36,067 bases of DNA, taken from JBBRWV01 sp038248985 (GTDB lineage: Bacteria; Planctomycetota; Phycisphaerae; WQYP01). The stretch is taken from positions 1 to 36,067 of the forward strand of contig JBBRWV010000021.1 in assembly GCA_038248985.1 (NCBI GenBank), given 5' to 3'. The position numbers and the translations under genes were made by a program. The first letter of the stretch is position 1; every line of letters begins with the position of its first letter. The notes beneath the pieces were generated by a model. The model saw nothing but the letters and a program-made list of their open reading frames with translations. It had not been told where the DNA came from and did no database searches. Shown here piece after piece: positions 23,895 through 31,664 of the stretch.

Positions 23895-25751
23895 TCAATT
23901 GCCATTGTTATTGTTGCTGGCAAAGTTCTTGTCGTAGATGAAACCCCAACCGTAGCTGGCGCGATAGGCGTTGCGGGTCACGGCAAGGAAGGGAGCGAGC
24001 ATATCGGAGCCTACGTTCACCAAATCATTCGGTTTCAAGAAAATATCGGGCTGTTCGCCGTCGAAAATCGCCTGCAGGTTGACTTGAACCACGGCTTCCT
24101 GGTTGGGACCGATCCGGCGAATGACTTCGCAACGCCGCGGTATGGCGAGGGCGCCGAGGTTTCCAGCCGAAGCAATGGCCATTTTAAGGGTGATTTTGCG
24201 TCCGGTGAGGGTGTAGACACCGGGACGGGCGACCTGGCCCATCATGTAAAATTCGCCGGGTTCAACACTGGGCAGGTTGATGACATCGCCCGGGCGAATG
24301 ACGATGTTGTACTTGGGGTTGCCTTCTCGGAGGGGGGTAATGGGTATGCGAATGACGCGCTGGGTGCTTTGGGATTCGGCACCGGACAGGGCGGGATTGG
24401 CATTGGTGGCAACGCGTTCGGGGTGGAGCGGGGGTAACGCGGGCTGAGTCATGGCGATATCAGTAGAGGGTAACGTAGTGGGCTGGGGGGAGGCGGGTAC
24501 CTGCACCCACTTGCCATCGATGTACATATAATTGCCGGCTTTTTGGGTGGTGTTGGTGACGGCGTTGCTGAGCAGGTCATCCGCGGGGGCGGTGGTCGGA
24601 GATGTTGCGGCCGGCGCGGGGGTGGTCGAAGTTGCAGGTACAGGAGCAGGGGCGGTGGACGAGCCACTGATGGCGGCATCCAGATCGGCTTCGGCGAGGA
24701 CGATGCTGCCGCCGTTTTTTGCGGCCATTTCCACGGCGACGGGGAGGGGTCGGACGAGTTTAGGAAGGGCGGAGGAGGGTGTGAGGCTGCTGGGTGAAGT
24801 GGCCGGCTTGGTGGTGGATTTTTCAATATCATCGATAGCCTCGAGGGGATTGCCGTCGGTGGGGTTTTTCGGAGCGGACGCGCCCGGGACATTTGCCGGG
24901 TGGGCGGTGGGCACCGTCTCAGAGGTACCTGCGATGCCCAGAGGGGCTTGGCGGATAACGTAGATGTAATCCTGGCCGGGTTGGGTACCGCCATCACCGA
25001 CGAGGGCGAGGGCGTCGAGCATGCGGAAGTTGTTACCGAGTACGTTGTAGGTGCCGGGACGAGCGACGGCACCCAAGGCGGAAAATACGCGGGTGCGGCT
25101 GGCGAGCAGGGTAACGGTCACCTGGGGGCCGGGGTTCCCGTTGCCCTTGGGGAGGAGCAGATTTTTCTCCACGGCGAGTTGGCCGATTTTTTCCTCTATT
25201 TGGGCGGCGGTGAGCCCCGCGACCTGGATAGCGCCGAGGTTTTGCAGGGTGACGGTACCGGCCTCGCTGACGGTCGTTTCCTTGAAGTAATCGTTGCCGG
25301 GGACAACCAATTCATAGACGGAGATGCGCACGGTGTCGGAGGCGCCAATGGCGTATTCTTTTTGGTCGGCGACGAGGTCGGAGGGGAGCGGATCGGCGGC
25401 GTTGGGCCAGCGATCAGTGGGTTCGTCGACGACATCGAATTGTTCGAGGATGGGCCAGGTGACGGGGCGCACTTCGCCCCAGGGATTGGCCTTGTCAAAA
25501 CGGCCGACTTCCGAAGGGTTCAGGAAACTGTTGCGGAGATTGAAGTAGTCGCCGATATTTTTGGCAGCGGTATTGCCGTCCGTGCCACAGCCGCCGAGGC
25601 TGATTCCCGCCAGTGCGAGGGTGAGGAGTGCGGATATCCGGCGAGAACGGGCGGGGGCCGATGCGCCGAATTTAGAGGGGCCATGGGGGTGACGAGTGGC
25701 CTTGGTGATGTTGGCCGATGGTGTCTCGTTCGTTACTTTGTTCCACGACAT
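23895..25751 (-). CDS. Wza-like polysaccharide export lipoprotein with SLBB domains
   Basis: A 618-residue outer-membrane export protein. A basic stretch (RSRR) and hydrophobic segment lead to the lipobox LGGC with Cys55. The polysaccharide-export domain begins near YAIGASDTVRISVYE (about 130) and is followed by an SLBB repeat (GAVARPGTYNVLGNNFRM). An unusually long Ala/Pro/Thr/Ser-rich linker of some 180 residues separates it from a second SLBB-type module (MGQVARPGVYTLTGRKIT) near the C-terminus. The ATG at 25751 is preferred to one at 25853 because GGAAAGGG precedes it by 5 bases; the signal peptide is then 54 residues with a long n-region. It is the first gene of the exosortase locus and is divergent from the acyltransferase. 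Confidence 0.88.
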   Translation of the reverse strand: MSWNKVTNETPSANITKATRHPHGPSKFGASAPARSRRISALLTLALAGISLGGCGTDGNTAAKNIGDYFNLRNSFLNPSEVGRFDKANPWGEVRPVTWPILEQFDVVDEPTDRWPNAADPLPSDLVADQKEYAIGASDTVRISVYELVVPGNDYFKETTVSEAGTVTLQNLGAIQVAGLTAAQIEEKIGQLAVEKNLLLPKGNGNPGPQVTVTLLASRTRVFSALGAVARPGTYNVLGNNFRMLDALALVGDGGTQPGQDYIYVIRQAPLGIAGTSETVPTAHPANVPGASAPKNPTDGNPLEAIDDIEKSTTKPATSPSSLTPSSALPKLVRPLPVAVEMAAKNGGSIVLAEADLDAAISGSSTAPAPVPATSTTPAPAATSPTTAPADDLLSNAVTNTTQKAGNYMYIDGKWVQVPASPQPTTLPSTDIAMTQPALPPLHPERVATNANPALSGAESQSTQRVIRIPITPLREGNPKYNIVIRPGDVINLPSVEPGEFYMMGQVARPGVYTLTGRKITLKMAIASAGNLGALAIPRRCEVIRRIGPNQEAVVQVNLQAIFDGEQPDIFLKPNDLVNVGSDMLAPFLAVTRNAYRASYGWGFIYDKNFASNNNNGN

Positions 25752-26231
25752 GGAAGCCCTTTCCGGTACTGTCTTCAGAAGGATTGTCCCGTGAAGAAGA
25801 CGCCACAGTTCTACGGGACGCGCCGAAACCACGAATCGGCTTTTCCCACGCATCGGGGAAACTTTAATTACAGGTCGGGTTTTCCCGGATCATTCTTTAA
25901 CATAATCCGGCAATCCCGTCTCATCGTCAAGACAGAAATTGCAGGTGGTGAGCGAGATTCTCAAACGTTAATACGTATTTAGGTGGCGTGGAGTTTTTGC
26001 AAAGTGTGACAAAACGGCGGCGAATTCTTTTTGTTCACTCGGTTCTTGCATGAAGACCGATAATCGTTAAAGTCTAGATTGAAAACCGGCGATTTTGACG
26101 TGGGATCGCGTTTTTCGCATGTCGTCCGTTGAAGTTATCTTTTTATGAACCTCGTCTCGGGTGATGCGTCAGTGGTATTCTCCACTTTGGAATTACTGAT
26201 GCTCATCGTAAATTTGATCGGCAGGTGACTT
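25752..26231. promoter_or_regulatory. Divergent control region of the polysaccharide locus
   Basis: This 480-base region between the export lipoprotein gene and the acyltransferase gene is clearly AT-richer than its flanks. It holds a perfect 10-base palindrome AATACGTATT at 25970-25979 and a near-palindrome AAAACCGGCGATTTT at 26082-26096 (one mismatch between arms), both plausible regulator sites. GATAAT at 26059-26064 could be a -10 for the plus strand but lacks a matching -35. A sigma-54-like string near 25984 has the wrong spacing. Confidence 0.4.
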
Positions 26232-26909
26232 ATGGCGGTCGTCGTTTATGGTGCCGGCGGGCAAGCACGCGTGCTGCTGGAGTTGATGGACCGGGCGGGA
26301 ATATGCCCTATCGCCGGCATGGTCGATGACAACGAGGCGCTCCACGGAACGAAGATCGACGGCATCGTGGTGATCGGCTCGATCGACAAGCTTTCCAGCT
26401 ATATTCGGGTGCATCGAATTCATCGGGCGGTGATCGCGGTGGGGAACAATCGGGTGCGTCAGCAATGGGCGGCGCACGCCCGCGGACTGGGTTTGCGTTT
26501 GCCCGTACTTATTCATCCCAGTGCGATTGTTTCGCCCACAGCGCACCTGGGGGAGGGGACGGTAGTGCTGTCCGGCGCCGTGGTGGGTGCCCATGCGCGA
26601 ATTGGGGAATTATGCATTATCAATACGCACTCCAGCGTGGATCACGATTGCACGCTGGGTGATGCGGTTCATGTGGCGCCGGGGGCAACGCTGTGCGGCG
26701 GGGTTACCGTGGGCAATGGCGCGATGATCGGGGCGGGCTGTACGATCATTCCGGAAATTATTGTGGGCGATGATTCGATGGTGGGGGCGGGAGCGACGGT
26801 GATTCGGGATGTTTCGAGCAGCACGACGGTGGTGGGCTGCCCGGCGCGTGAGATTCCGCATAAGGTGCGGGCCAGTCATGGGGAGTCAGTGGCGTCGGAT
26901 ATTCTGTGA
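26232..26909 (+). CDS. PglD/NeuD-like sugar O- or N-acyltransferase
   Basis: A 225-residue acyltransferase. Residues 3-19 (VVVYGAGGQARVLLELM) start the N-terminal Rossmann-like domain that binds the nucleotide sugar in PglD; from about 95 the left-handed beta-helix hexapeptide repeats begin (HPSAIVSPTAHLGEGTVVLS, later GVTVGNGAMIGAGCTI and VGDDSMVGAGATVIRDV). His124-type catalytic histidine is represented in NTHSSVDHDC. It ends with VVGCPAREI as in the family. It probably acetylates a sugar used for the polysaccharide or glycan made by the neighbouring divergent locus; this is inference from position. AGGTG precedes the ATG by about 5 bases. The specific substrate is unknown. Confidence 0.9.
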   Translation: MAVVVYGAGGQARVLLELMDRAGICPIAGMVDDNEALHGTKIDGIVVIGSIDKLSSYIRVHRIHRAVIAVGNNRVRQQWAAHARGLGLRLPVLIHPSAIVSPTAHLGEGTVVLSGAVVGAHARIGELCIINTHSSVDHDCTLGDAVHVAPGATLCGGVTVGNGAMIGAGCTIIPEIIVGDDSMVGAGATVIRDVSSSTTVVGCPAREIPHKVRASHGESVASDIL

Positions 26910-26916
26910 GGCGGGA

Positions 26917-26926
26917 GGGGGGGGGG
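26917..26926 (+). repeat. Ten-G homopolymer
   Basis: A run of ten G follows the acyltransferase stop codon. It is outside coding sequence; length variation or misreading is possible. Confidence 0.7.
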
Positions 26927-26985
26927 ATGGCACATGGTGTGGCGGGTGTGCGGGGCGGTAAGTGCCAACTGTGTGCCCCAAAGAA

Positions 26986-27010
26986 AAAGCCCCGCTGGGC
27001 GCGGGGCTTT
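26986..27010. terminator. Terminator between pglD-like gene and gapA (mainly minus strand)
   Basis: A perfect 10-base stem (AAAGCCCCGC, 26986-26995, with 27001-27010) and 5-base loop lie between convergent genes. On the minus strand the stem is followed by TTTTTCTTT, a good terminator for gapA. On the plus strand only three T follow, so termination of the acyltransferase transcript is weaker. Confidence 0.88.
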
Positions 27011-27039
27011 GTGAGCAACTGCTTGGGTGGGGGGGGGAA

Positions 27040-28113
27040 TCAGGCTTTGCCGTCGGCTTTGGCCATGTGTTTGAGGAGGTCAATGACGCGGTTGGAGTAA
27101 CCCCATTCATTGTCGTACCAGCTAACGACTTTGAAGAAGCGTTTCTCGCCTTTGAGGTTGTTTTGCAGGGTGGCGAGGCTGTCGTAAATGCTGGAGCGGG
27201 CGTCGTGGATGAAATCGGTGCTGACGACTTCTTCGTCGGCCACGCCGAGGAAGCCTTTGAGGTAGGAGGTGCTGGCTTTCTTGAGCGCGGCATCGATTTC
27301 CTCAATCGAGGTGTCTTTGGTGGTACGGAAGGTGAGATCGACGACCGAGACGTCCGGAACGGGGACGCGGAATGCCATGCCGGTGAGCTTGCCCTTGGTG
27401 GCGGGGAGCACTTCGCCGACGGCTTTGGCGGCGCCGGTGGTGGAGGGGATGATGTTCTGGGCTGCCGCACGACCGCCGCGCCAGTCTTTCTTGGAGGGGC
27501 CATCAACGGTCTTCTGGGTGGCGGTGTAGGCGTGGATGGTGGTCATGAGGCCGGTTTCGATGCCGAAGCCTTCCTTGAGGAGCACGTGGACCACGGGGGC
27601 GAGGCAGTTGGTGGTGCAGGAGGCATTGGAGACGATGTTGTGCTTGGCGGAATCGTATTCGTTTTCATTGACGCCCATGACGAGGGTTTTCACATCGCCC
27701 TTGCCGGGGGCCGAGATGATGACTTTTTTGGCACCGGCGGTGATATGGGCCTTGGCTTTCTCGCTGTCGGTGAAAAGGCCGGTGGATTCGATGACGTAGT
27801 CAACGCCCAGGGCTTTCCAGGGGAGGGTGGCGAGGTCTTTGACGGCCATGACGCATTTGATCTTGTGGCCATTGACGACGATGGTGTCGGCTTCTTCGGC
27901 GGCCGGGTTGGATTTTTCGGTGGTGACGGCGTGTTTGAAGCGGCCATGCACGGAATCATACTTGAGCTGGTAGGCGAAGTAGTCGGCGTCGGTGGAGATA
28001 TCCACGACGGCCACGACGTCGATCACGCTGCCGAGAAGACCTTGATCGCTGAGGGCTTGGAAGACCAAGCGGCCAATGCGACCGAAACCATTGATTGCGA
28101 CTTTGATGGCCAT
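27040..28113 (-). CDS. gapA: Glyceraldehyde-3-phosphate dehydrogenase (type I)
   Basis: The glycolytic and gluconeogenic enzyme that oxidatively phosphorylates glyceraldehyde 3-phosphate. The 357 residues begin MAIKVAINGFGRIGRLVFQA (NAD-binding), have the catalytic SNASCTTNC with Cys166, general-base His194 (TTIHAYTATQ), the S-loop around KKDWRGGRAAAQNIIPSTTG, and end WYDNEWGYSNRVIDL. It is about 20 residues longer than the usual 335, mainly from small insertions around 65-80. AGGAG precedes the ATG by 9 bases. Its own promoter (28196-28224) and a terminator (26986-27010) make it monocistronic. Codon use is balanced and unlike the G-rich genes elsewhere, as expected for high expression. Confidence 0.98.
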   Translation of the reverse strand: MAIKVAINGFGRIGRLVFQALSDQGLLGSVIDVVAVVDISTDADYFAYQLKYDSVHGRFKHAVTTEKSNPAAEEADTIVVNGHKIKCVMAVKDLATLPWKALGVDYVIESTGLFTDSEKAKAHITAGAKKVIISAPGKGDVKTLVMGVNENEYDSAKHNIVSNASCTTNCLAPVVHVLLKEGFGIETGLMTTIHAYTATQKTVDGPSKKDWRGGRAAAQNIIPSTTGAAKAVGEVLPATKGKLTGMAFRVPVPDVSVVDLTFRTTKDTSIEEIDAALKKASTSYLKGFLGVADEEVVSTDFIHDARSSIYDSLATLQNNLKGEKRFFKVVSWYDNEWGYSNRVIDLLKHMAKADGKA

Positions 28114-28195
28114 AAGTAGGGACTCCTAACGGGTAAGAGGATGTAGCGCGGCTGGTTTTGGCACCGGGGGGAGCCGCGGGAAAACCGAGAACAAA

Positions 28196-28224
28196 ATGAT
28201 AGGGAATTGGGACGGGCGTAGCAA
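28196..28224 (-). promoter_or_regulatory. Sigma-70-type promoter of gapA
   Basis: On the minus strand TTGCTA (28224-28219) and TATCAT (28201-28196) are separated by exactly 17 bases, matching 4 of 6 and 5 of 6 consensus positions. Transcription would start near 28190, giving a leader of about 75 bases. Confidence 0.7.
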
Positions 28225-28284
28225 GGTAAGTGCGGAAAATGGGCGCAAAATCGGGAATATGCGGATGGTTACTGAGGGATAACC

Positions 28285-28932
28285 CTACTGGCCGGTGGTG
28301 AAGGGACGAGGTCGGGCCTTGCCGGCGGTTGCGGGGTCGACTGGGAGGACCTGGCAGAGTTGTTGCCAGGCGGTTTCGCGCTTGGCGGCAGGGGTGCCTG
28401 AAGTAAATTTCAGGAACACGGGGCGAAGATCCATATCGAAGGGGGCTTGGGCCTTGCCGGCGAGATAGTAGAGCATGGCGGCGAAGTGGACGGCGACTTC
28501 CGGGCGATGGCGCACGCCGTAGAGGAGGGCGGCGCGAATATCCGGGCCGTCGTGCTCGGGGACGAGGAGGAGGGCTTGGGAGAGGCCTTTGTAGATATCG
28601 ACGTGCAGCAGTTCGCGGGCGAGGAATTTGGGGAAGTCAGGAAGTTTGCCAAGCTCGTGGAGCGCACGCAGGGCGGCGAGGCGCGTTTCCGGTTTGGGAG
28701 ATTGTGCGGCGGTGATGAGGGCTTGGCGGGAGGCGGGGGAATTATCCAACTGGAAAACTTCGATTTCGCGCCAGGTGGGGGTATTGGCGCGGAGGGACAG
28801 CAGGACGGACTTCTTCTCGGCAGAGGTGAGTTGCTGGAAAGCTTTCAGGTCGTAGCCGATGCCATCGTGCCACTGGTCGTAGCCGATGTGGAGGGATTTT
28901 TGGAAACGGGAATAAGGGGAACTGAAGGGCAA
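28285..28932 (-). CDS. HEAT-repeat-like protein of unknown function
   Basis: A 215-residue soluble protein without signal peptide. After an N-terminal segment (FQKSLHIGYDQWHDGIGYDL) it shows paired helices of HEAT/Armadillo type, for example PKPETRLAALRALHELGKL and GPDIRAALLYGVRHRPEVAV, which usually bind proteins. The start chosen is TTG at 28932, with AGGA 6 bases upstream; no ATG start gives a better frame. It follows the nucleotidyltransferase gene by 45 bases and could be cotranscribed. The tail (ATAGKARPRPFTTGQ) is probably disordered. I cannot name a function. Confidence 0.75.
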   Translation of the reverse strand: MPFSSPYSRFQKSLHIGYDQWHDGIGYDLKAFQQLTSAEKKSVLLSLRANTPTWREIEVFQLDNSPASRQALITAAQSPKPETRLAALRALHELGKLPDFPKFLARELLHVDIYKGLSQALLLVPEHDGPDIRAALLYGVRHRPEVAVHFAAMLYYLAGKAQAPFDMDLRPVFLKFTSGTPAAKRETAWQQLCQVLPVDPATAGKARPRPFTTGQ

Positions 28933-28977
28933 ATGAAATTCCTACGGTACCAGTAAACTCGTGACTGTCTGACACTT

Positions 28978-29565
28978 TCAGATGGCTGACGGAGGTGGAA
29001 TGATGGGCAGTTCCGCCAAGGTCTCCTCGAGCAGATCGCGTGTCCCGTGGATGTCGCACCACTTTTGCAGGTATTCCATGTCGAGTTTTCCAGACTGCAC
29101 AGCCAGCACATCGCGCACGTCAGCGAGATCTTTGGCGCGCCTGTTATCGACCTTGAACCAGCGAAGTTTCATGACCACTACATCTTCAGCCCTTGGCATA
29201 TAGGCCGGGCTGCCGCCGTACGTGGTTGGGACTCGCCTCTCAAACCGCATTTTATCGTGGGGATCATCACTGAGTTCGAAGAGTTCGATGCCGAATGGAA
29301 TACCGAGATTTTCATATTGAATTCGATAACGGGTAGTCGAAGTGATGGTTTCAACGCCGATCTGTGATTCGAGCCTGAATCCTTCGGGCAAGAAATGGAG
29401 GAGCTTGCTAATGGGAACGGACCCGAGTTGGACCACAAAATCGGCATCTTCGGTGGATCGTGGGATGCCATACGCGTTGCTCGAGAGGGAACCCACCACC
29501 ATGTAAGGAATCTGAGTCGCGTTGAGCGCTCCTACCATGGCAACAACGACTTCAACTTCGTCCAC
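28978..29565 (-). CDS. Nucleotidyltransferase-fold protein (DUF6036/AbiEii-like)
   Basis: The 195-residue product carries the polymerase-beta-type nucleotidyltransferase signature: Gly25-Ser26, then 13 residues, then Asp40-x-Asp42 (STEDADFVV), with Glu94 (GIELFEL) as the likely third acid. Downstream, EDVVVMKLRWFKVDNRRAKD followed by LADVRDVL matches the helical region of AbiEii-like and DUF6036 proteins. Such proteins include toxin or antitoxin components. GTG at 29565 is the likely start because AGGAG lies 7 bases before it. The gene overlaps the preceding 81-residue gene by 14 bases, implying coupling. Codon use lacks the G-bias of the region, hinting at transfer. Actual substrate is unknown. 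Confidence 0.8.
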   Translation of the reverse strand: MDEVEVVVAMVGALNATQIPYMVVGSLSSNAYGIPRSTEDADFVVQLGSVPISKLLHFLPEGFRLESQIGVETITSTTRYRIQYENLGIPFGIELFELSDDPHDKMRFERRVPTTYGGSPAYMPRAEDVVVMKLRWFKVDNRRAKDLADVRDVLAVQSGKLDMEYLQKWCDIHGTRDLLEETLAELPIIPPPSAI

Positions 29566-29794
29566 GAGGCATCTCCTGGAGTTTTCGATTCGTCTCAAGG
29601 CGCAAGCGTAGCATTTGATCTACCTGCTCGGGAGTCGCGTGGGGGTTCTGCAATCGAATACCGGCACGCGAAGCCTCGCAAGCGAAGGCAAAGAGGCGAG
29701 GTCCGGCGAGGAGTTTATTTTCGACGGTCATGCGCCGGGCGCGCACTACTTTTTCAACGTAAATACTGTCTATGCAGTCCAGAGTCGGTTCCAT
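29552..29794 (-). CDS. Small partner protein of the nucleotidyltransferase (unknown)
   Basis: An 81-residue protein from the ATG at 29794 (an earlier ATG at 29875 is less likely). It has an acidic N-terminus (MEPTLDCIDSIYVEKV), then RMTVENKLLAGPRLFAFACE, AGIRLQNPHATPEQVDQML and an Arg/Leu-rich helical end. The whole looks alpha-helical. The stop overlaps the nucleotidyltransferase start by 14 bases. I recall similar small proteins preceding nucleotidyltransferases in other planctomycetes but cannot verify this. A regulator, adaptor or antitoxin role is possible. The ribosome binding site is weak (GATGGGC). Confidence 0.65.
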   Translation of the reverse strand: MEPTLDCIDSIYVEKVVRARRMTVENKLLAGPRLFAFACEASRAGIRLQNPHATPEQVDQMLRLRLETNRKLQEMPRGRS

Positions 29795-29896
29795 ATGCCC
29801 ATCATAGCAGATAGTTGCGCGGTAGAAATCAGATACCTCGGGCTGCGACGAACCGCTGGCCTTGATATTCTGCACGGGCCTACAGAGGGTCGGCGG

Positions 29897-31519
29897 TTAC
29901 ATTAATCCCACGAAAAAGTCGTTTCCTTTGTCGTCAACCACGATGAACGCGGGGAATTTCACCACATCGATTTTGCGGATCGCTTCCATGCCCAGATCTT
30001 CGAAGTCCAGAAGCTCCACTTTCTTGATGTTGGACTGGGCCAGAATAGCCGCGGGGCCGCCGATCGAACCGAGGTAGAAGCCACCGTATTTCTGGCAGGC
30101 GTCGGTGACGGCCTGGGAGCGATTGCCCTTGGCCAGCATGATCAACGAACCGCCGTGGGATTGGAACAGATCGACGAAGGCATCCATGCGGCCGGCGGTG
30201 GTGGGGCCGAAGGAGCCGGTGGGCATGCCGGGCGGTGTTTTGGCGGGGCCGGCGTAATAGACGGGGAAATCTTTGAAGTATTGCGGGAGCGGTTTGCCTT
30301 CATCCAGCATTTGCTTGATGCGGGCGTGTGCGGCGTCGCGCGCGACGATGAGTGTGCCGGTGATTTCCAGGCGCGTTTTGACGGGGAATTTAGTCAGCAC
30401 CTTGCGAACCGCATCCATGCCCATTGAAAGATCGATCTGGACGGGGGGCAGAAGCTCCGGTGCCTCTGCGGGGAGATATTTCTCGGGGTGGAATTCGAGT
30501 TGCTCAAGGAAAAGGCCTTCGGGCGTGATTTTGGCTTTGATGTTGCGGTCGGCAGAGCACGAAACGCCGATGGCGATCGGGCACGAGGCGGCGTGACGGG
30601 GGAGGCGGATGACGCGGACGTCGTGGGCGAAGTATTTGCCACCAAACTGGGCCCCGATCGCCGACTGCTGGGCGATTTTCAGGATGCGGGACTCCCAGGC
30701 GGGATCGCGGAAGGCGCGGCCACCCGCCGAACCGGTGGTGGGAAGGTGGTCGAGGTAGCCGGCGGAAGCGAGTTTGAGGGTTTTCATCGTGGTTTCCGCG
30801 GAAGTTCCGCCGACGACGACGGCGAGGTGGTACGGGGGACAAGCGGAAGTGCCGAGGTCTCGCAGTTTCAGCGAGATGAATTTTTCCAAATCTTTTTCAT
30901 TGAGGACGGCCGGTGTGGATTGATACAGGTACATCTTGTTGGCGGAGCCCCCGCCTTTGGCGATGAAAAGGAAGTTGTATTCATTGGCGTGGCTGCCGCC
31001 GTCGGTCTCCGCGAGGATGTCGATTTGGGCGGGAAGATTATTCGCGGTGTTTTTTTCCTTGAACATTTCCAAAGGGGCAATTTGCGAATAGCGCAGGTTC
31101 TTTTCCTGATAGGTCTGAAAGATGCCTTCAGAAAGTGCCGCGGCATCATCAAAGTGCGTGAGCACGTTGCGGCCTTTTTTGCCGAGTACGACGGCGGTGC
31201 CGGTATCCTGGCAACTGGGCAGTTGCCCTGCGGCGGCGACGACGGCATTTTGCAGATGGGTGTAGATCACGAAGCGATCGTTGTCGGAGGCTTCAGGATC
31301 CTTCAACTCTTCGGCAAGCTGCGCCAGGTGAGCGGGGCGAAGATAAAAGCTGATATCTTCAAAGGCTTGTTTGGCGAGCAAGGTGAGGGCCTGCGGCGAG
31401 ACGGTCAGGTAGGTGTGTCCGTCCACTTTCGTGGAAGTGACATGCTCTTTGATGAGTTGACGGTATTGAGTGGTATCGGAAGAGAGTTGGAAGGTGGGCT
31501 CGTAAATAAATGGGGGCAT
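29897..31519 (-). CDS. fumA: Class I (4Fe-4S) fumarate hydratase, single-chain type
   Basis: An oxygen-sensitive iron-sulfur fumarase of 540 residues, the length of FumA/FumB rather than the two-subunit form. Candidate cluster ligands are Cys103 (LPSCQDTGT), Cys227 (GTSACPPYH) and Cys321 (GVSCSADRNIK); Cys313 lies nearby as in FumA. The C-terminal domain shows GKPLPQYFKDFPVYYAGPAK, then TGSFGPTTAGRMD and GGPAAILAQSNIK. Start ATG at 31519 has AAAGGA 8 bases upstream. A promoter with 17-base spacing lies 39 bases before it. The window also encodes class II fumC, so the organism can probably switch between iron-dependent and iron-free enzymes. Confidence 0.96.
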   Translation of the reverse strand: MPPFIYEPTFQLSSDTTQYRQLIKEHVTSTKVDGHTYLTVSPQALTLLAKQAFEDISFYLRPAHLAQLAEELKDPEASDNDRFVIYTHLQNAVVAAAGQLPSCQDTGTAVVLGKKGRNVLTHFDDAAALSEGIFQTYQEKNLRYSQIAPLEMFKEKNTANNLPAQIDILAETDGGSHANEYNFLFIAKGGGSANKMYLYQSTPAVLNEKDLEKFISLKLRDLGTSACPPYHLAVVVGGTSAETTMKTLKLASAGYLDHLPTTGSAGGRAFRDPAWESRILKIAQQSAIGAQFGGKYFAHDVRVIRLPRHAASCPIAIGVSCSADRNIKAKITPEGLFLEQLEFHPEKYLPAEAPELLPPVQIDLSMGMDAVRKVLTKFPVKTRLEITGTLIVARDAAHARIKQMLDEGKPLPQYFKDFPVYYAGPAKTPPGMPTGSFGPTTAGRMDAFVDLFQSHGGSLIMLAKGNRSQAVTDACQKYGGFYLGSIGGPAAILAQSNIKKVELLDFEDLGMEAIRKIDVVKFPAFIVVDDKGNDFFVGLM

Positions 31520-31557
31520 GCAAAAAATCCTTTCGGGGTAGCTGGAGAACGAACTTG

Positions 31558-31586
31558 ATAATAGGAATTATTGGTCGCTTATTCAA
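31558..31586 (-). promoter_or_regulatory. Sigma-70-type promoter of the class I fumarase gene
   Basis: On the minus strand TTGAAT (31586-31581) and TATTAT (31563-31558) are 17 bases apart, matching 4 of 6 and 5 of 6 consensus positions, about 38 bases before the start codon. Confidence 0.65.
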
Positions 31587-31664
31587 ACGTCCGATTCTAA
31601 ACGTTGGGAAACATTCGCGTTGTGCGGCAACGTTGGAGGGAACGTCAAATTGTGGAGGTTGCTT

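Noticed and set aside
23545..23898. 117-residue minus-strand frame in the spacer before the exosortase gene
   Set aside because: Pro/Arg/Cys-rich low-complexity product, no ribosome binding site, and it overlaps the exosortase start in another frame.
25983..26002. Sigma-54-like promoter (TGGC...TTTTTGCA)
   Set aside because: The GG and GC elements are 12 bases apart instead of 10, so the strict spacing rule fails.
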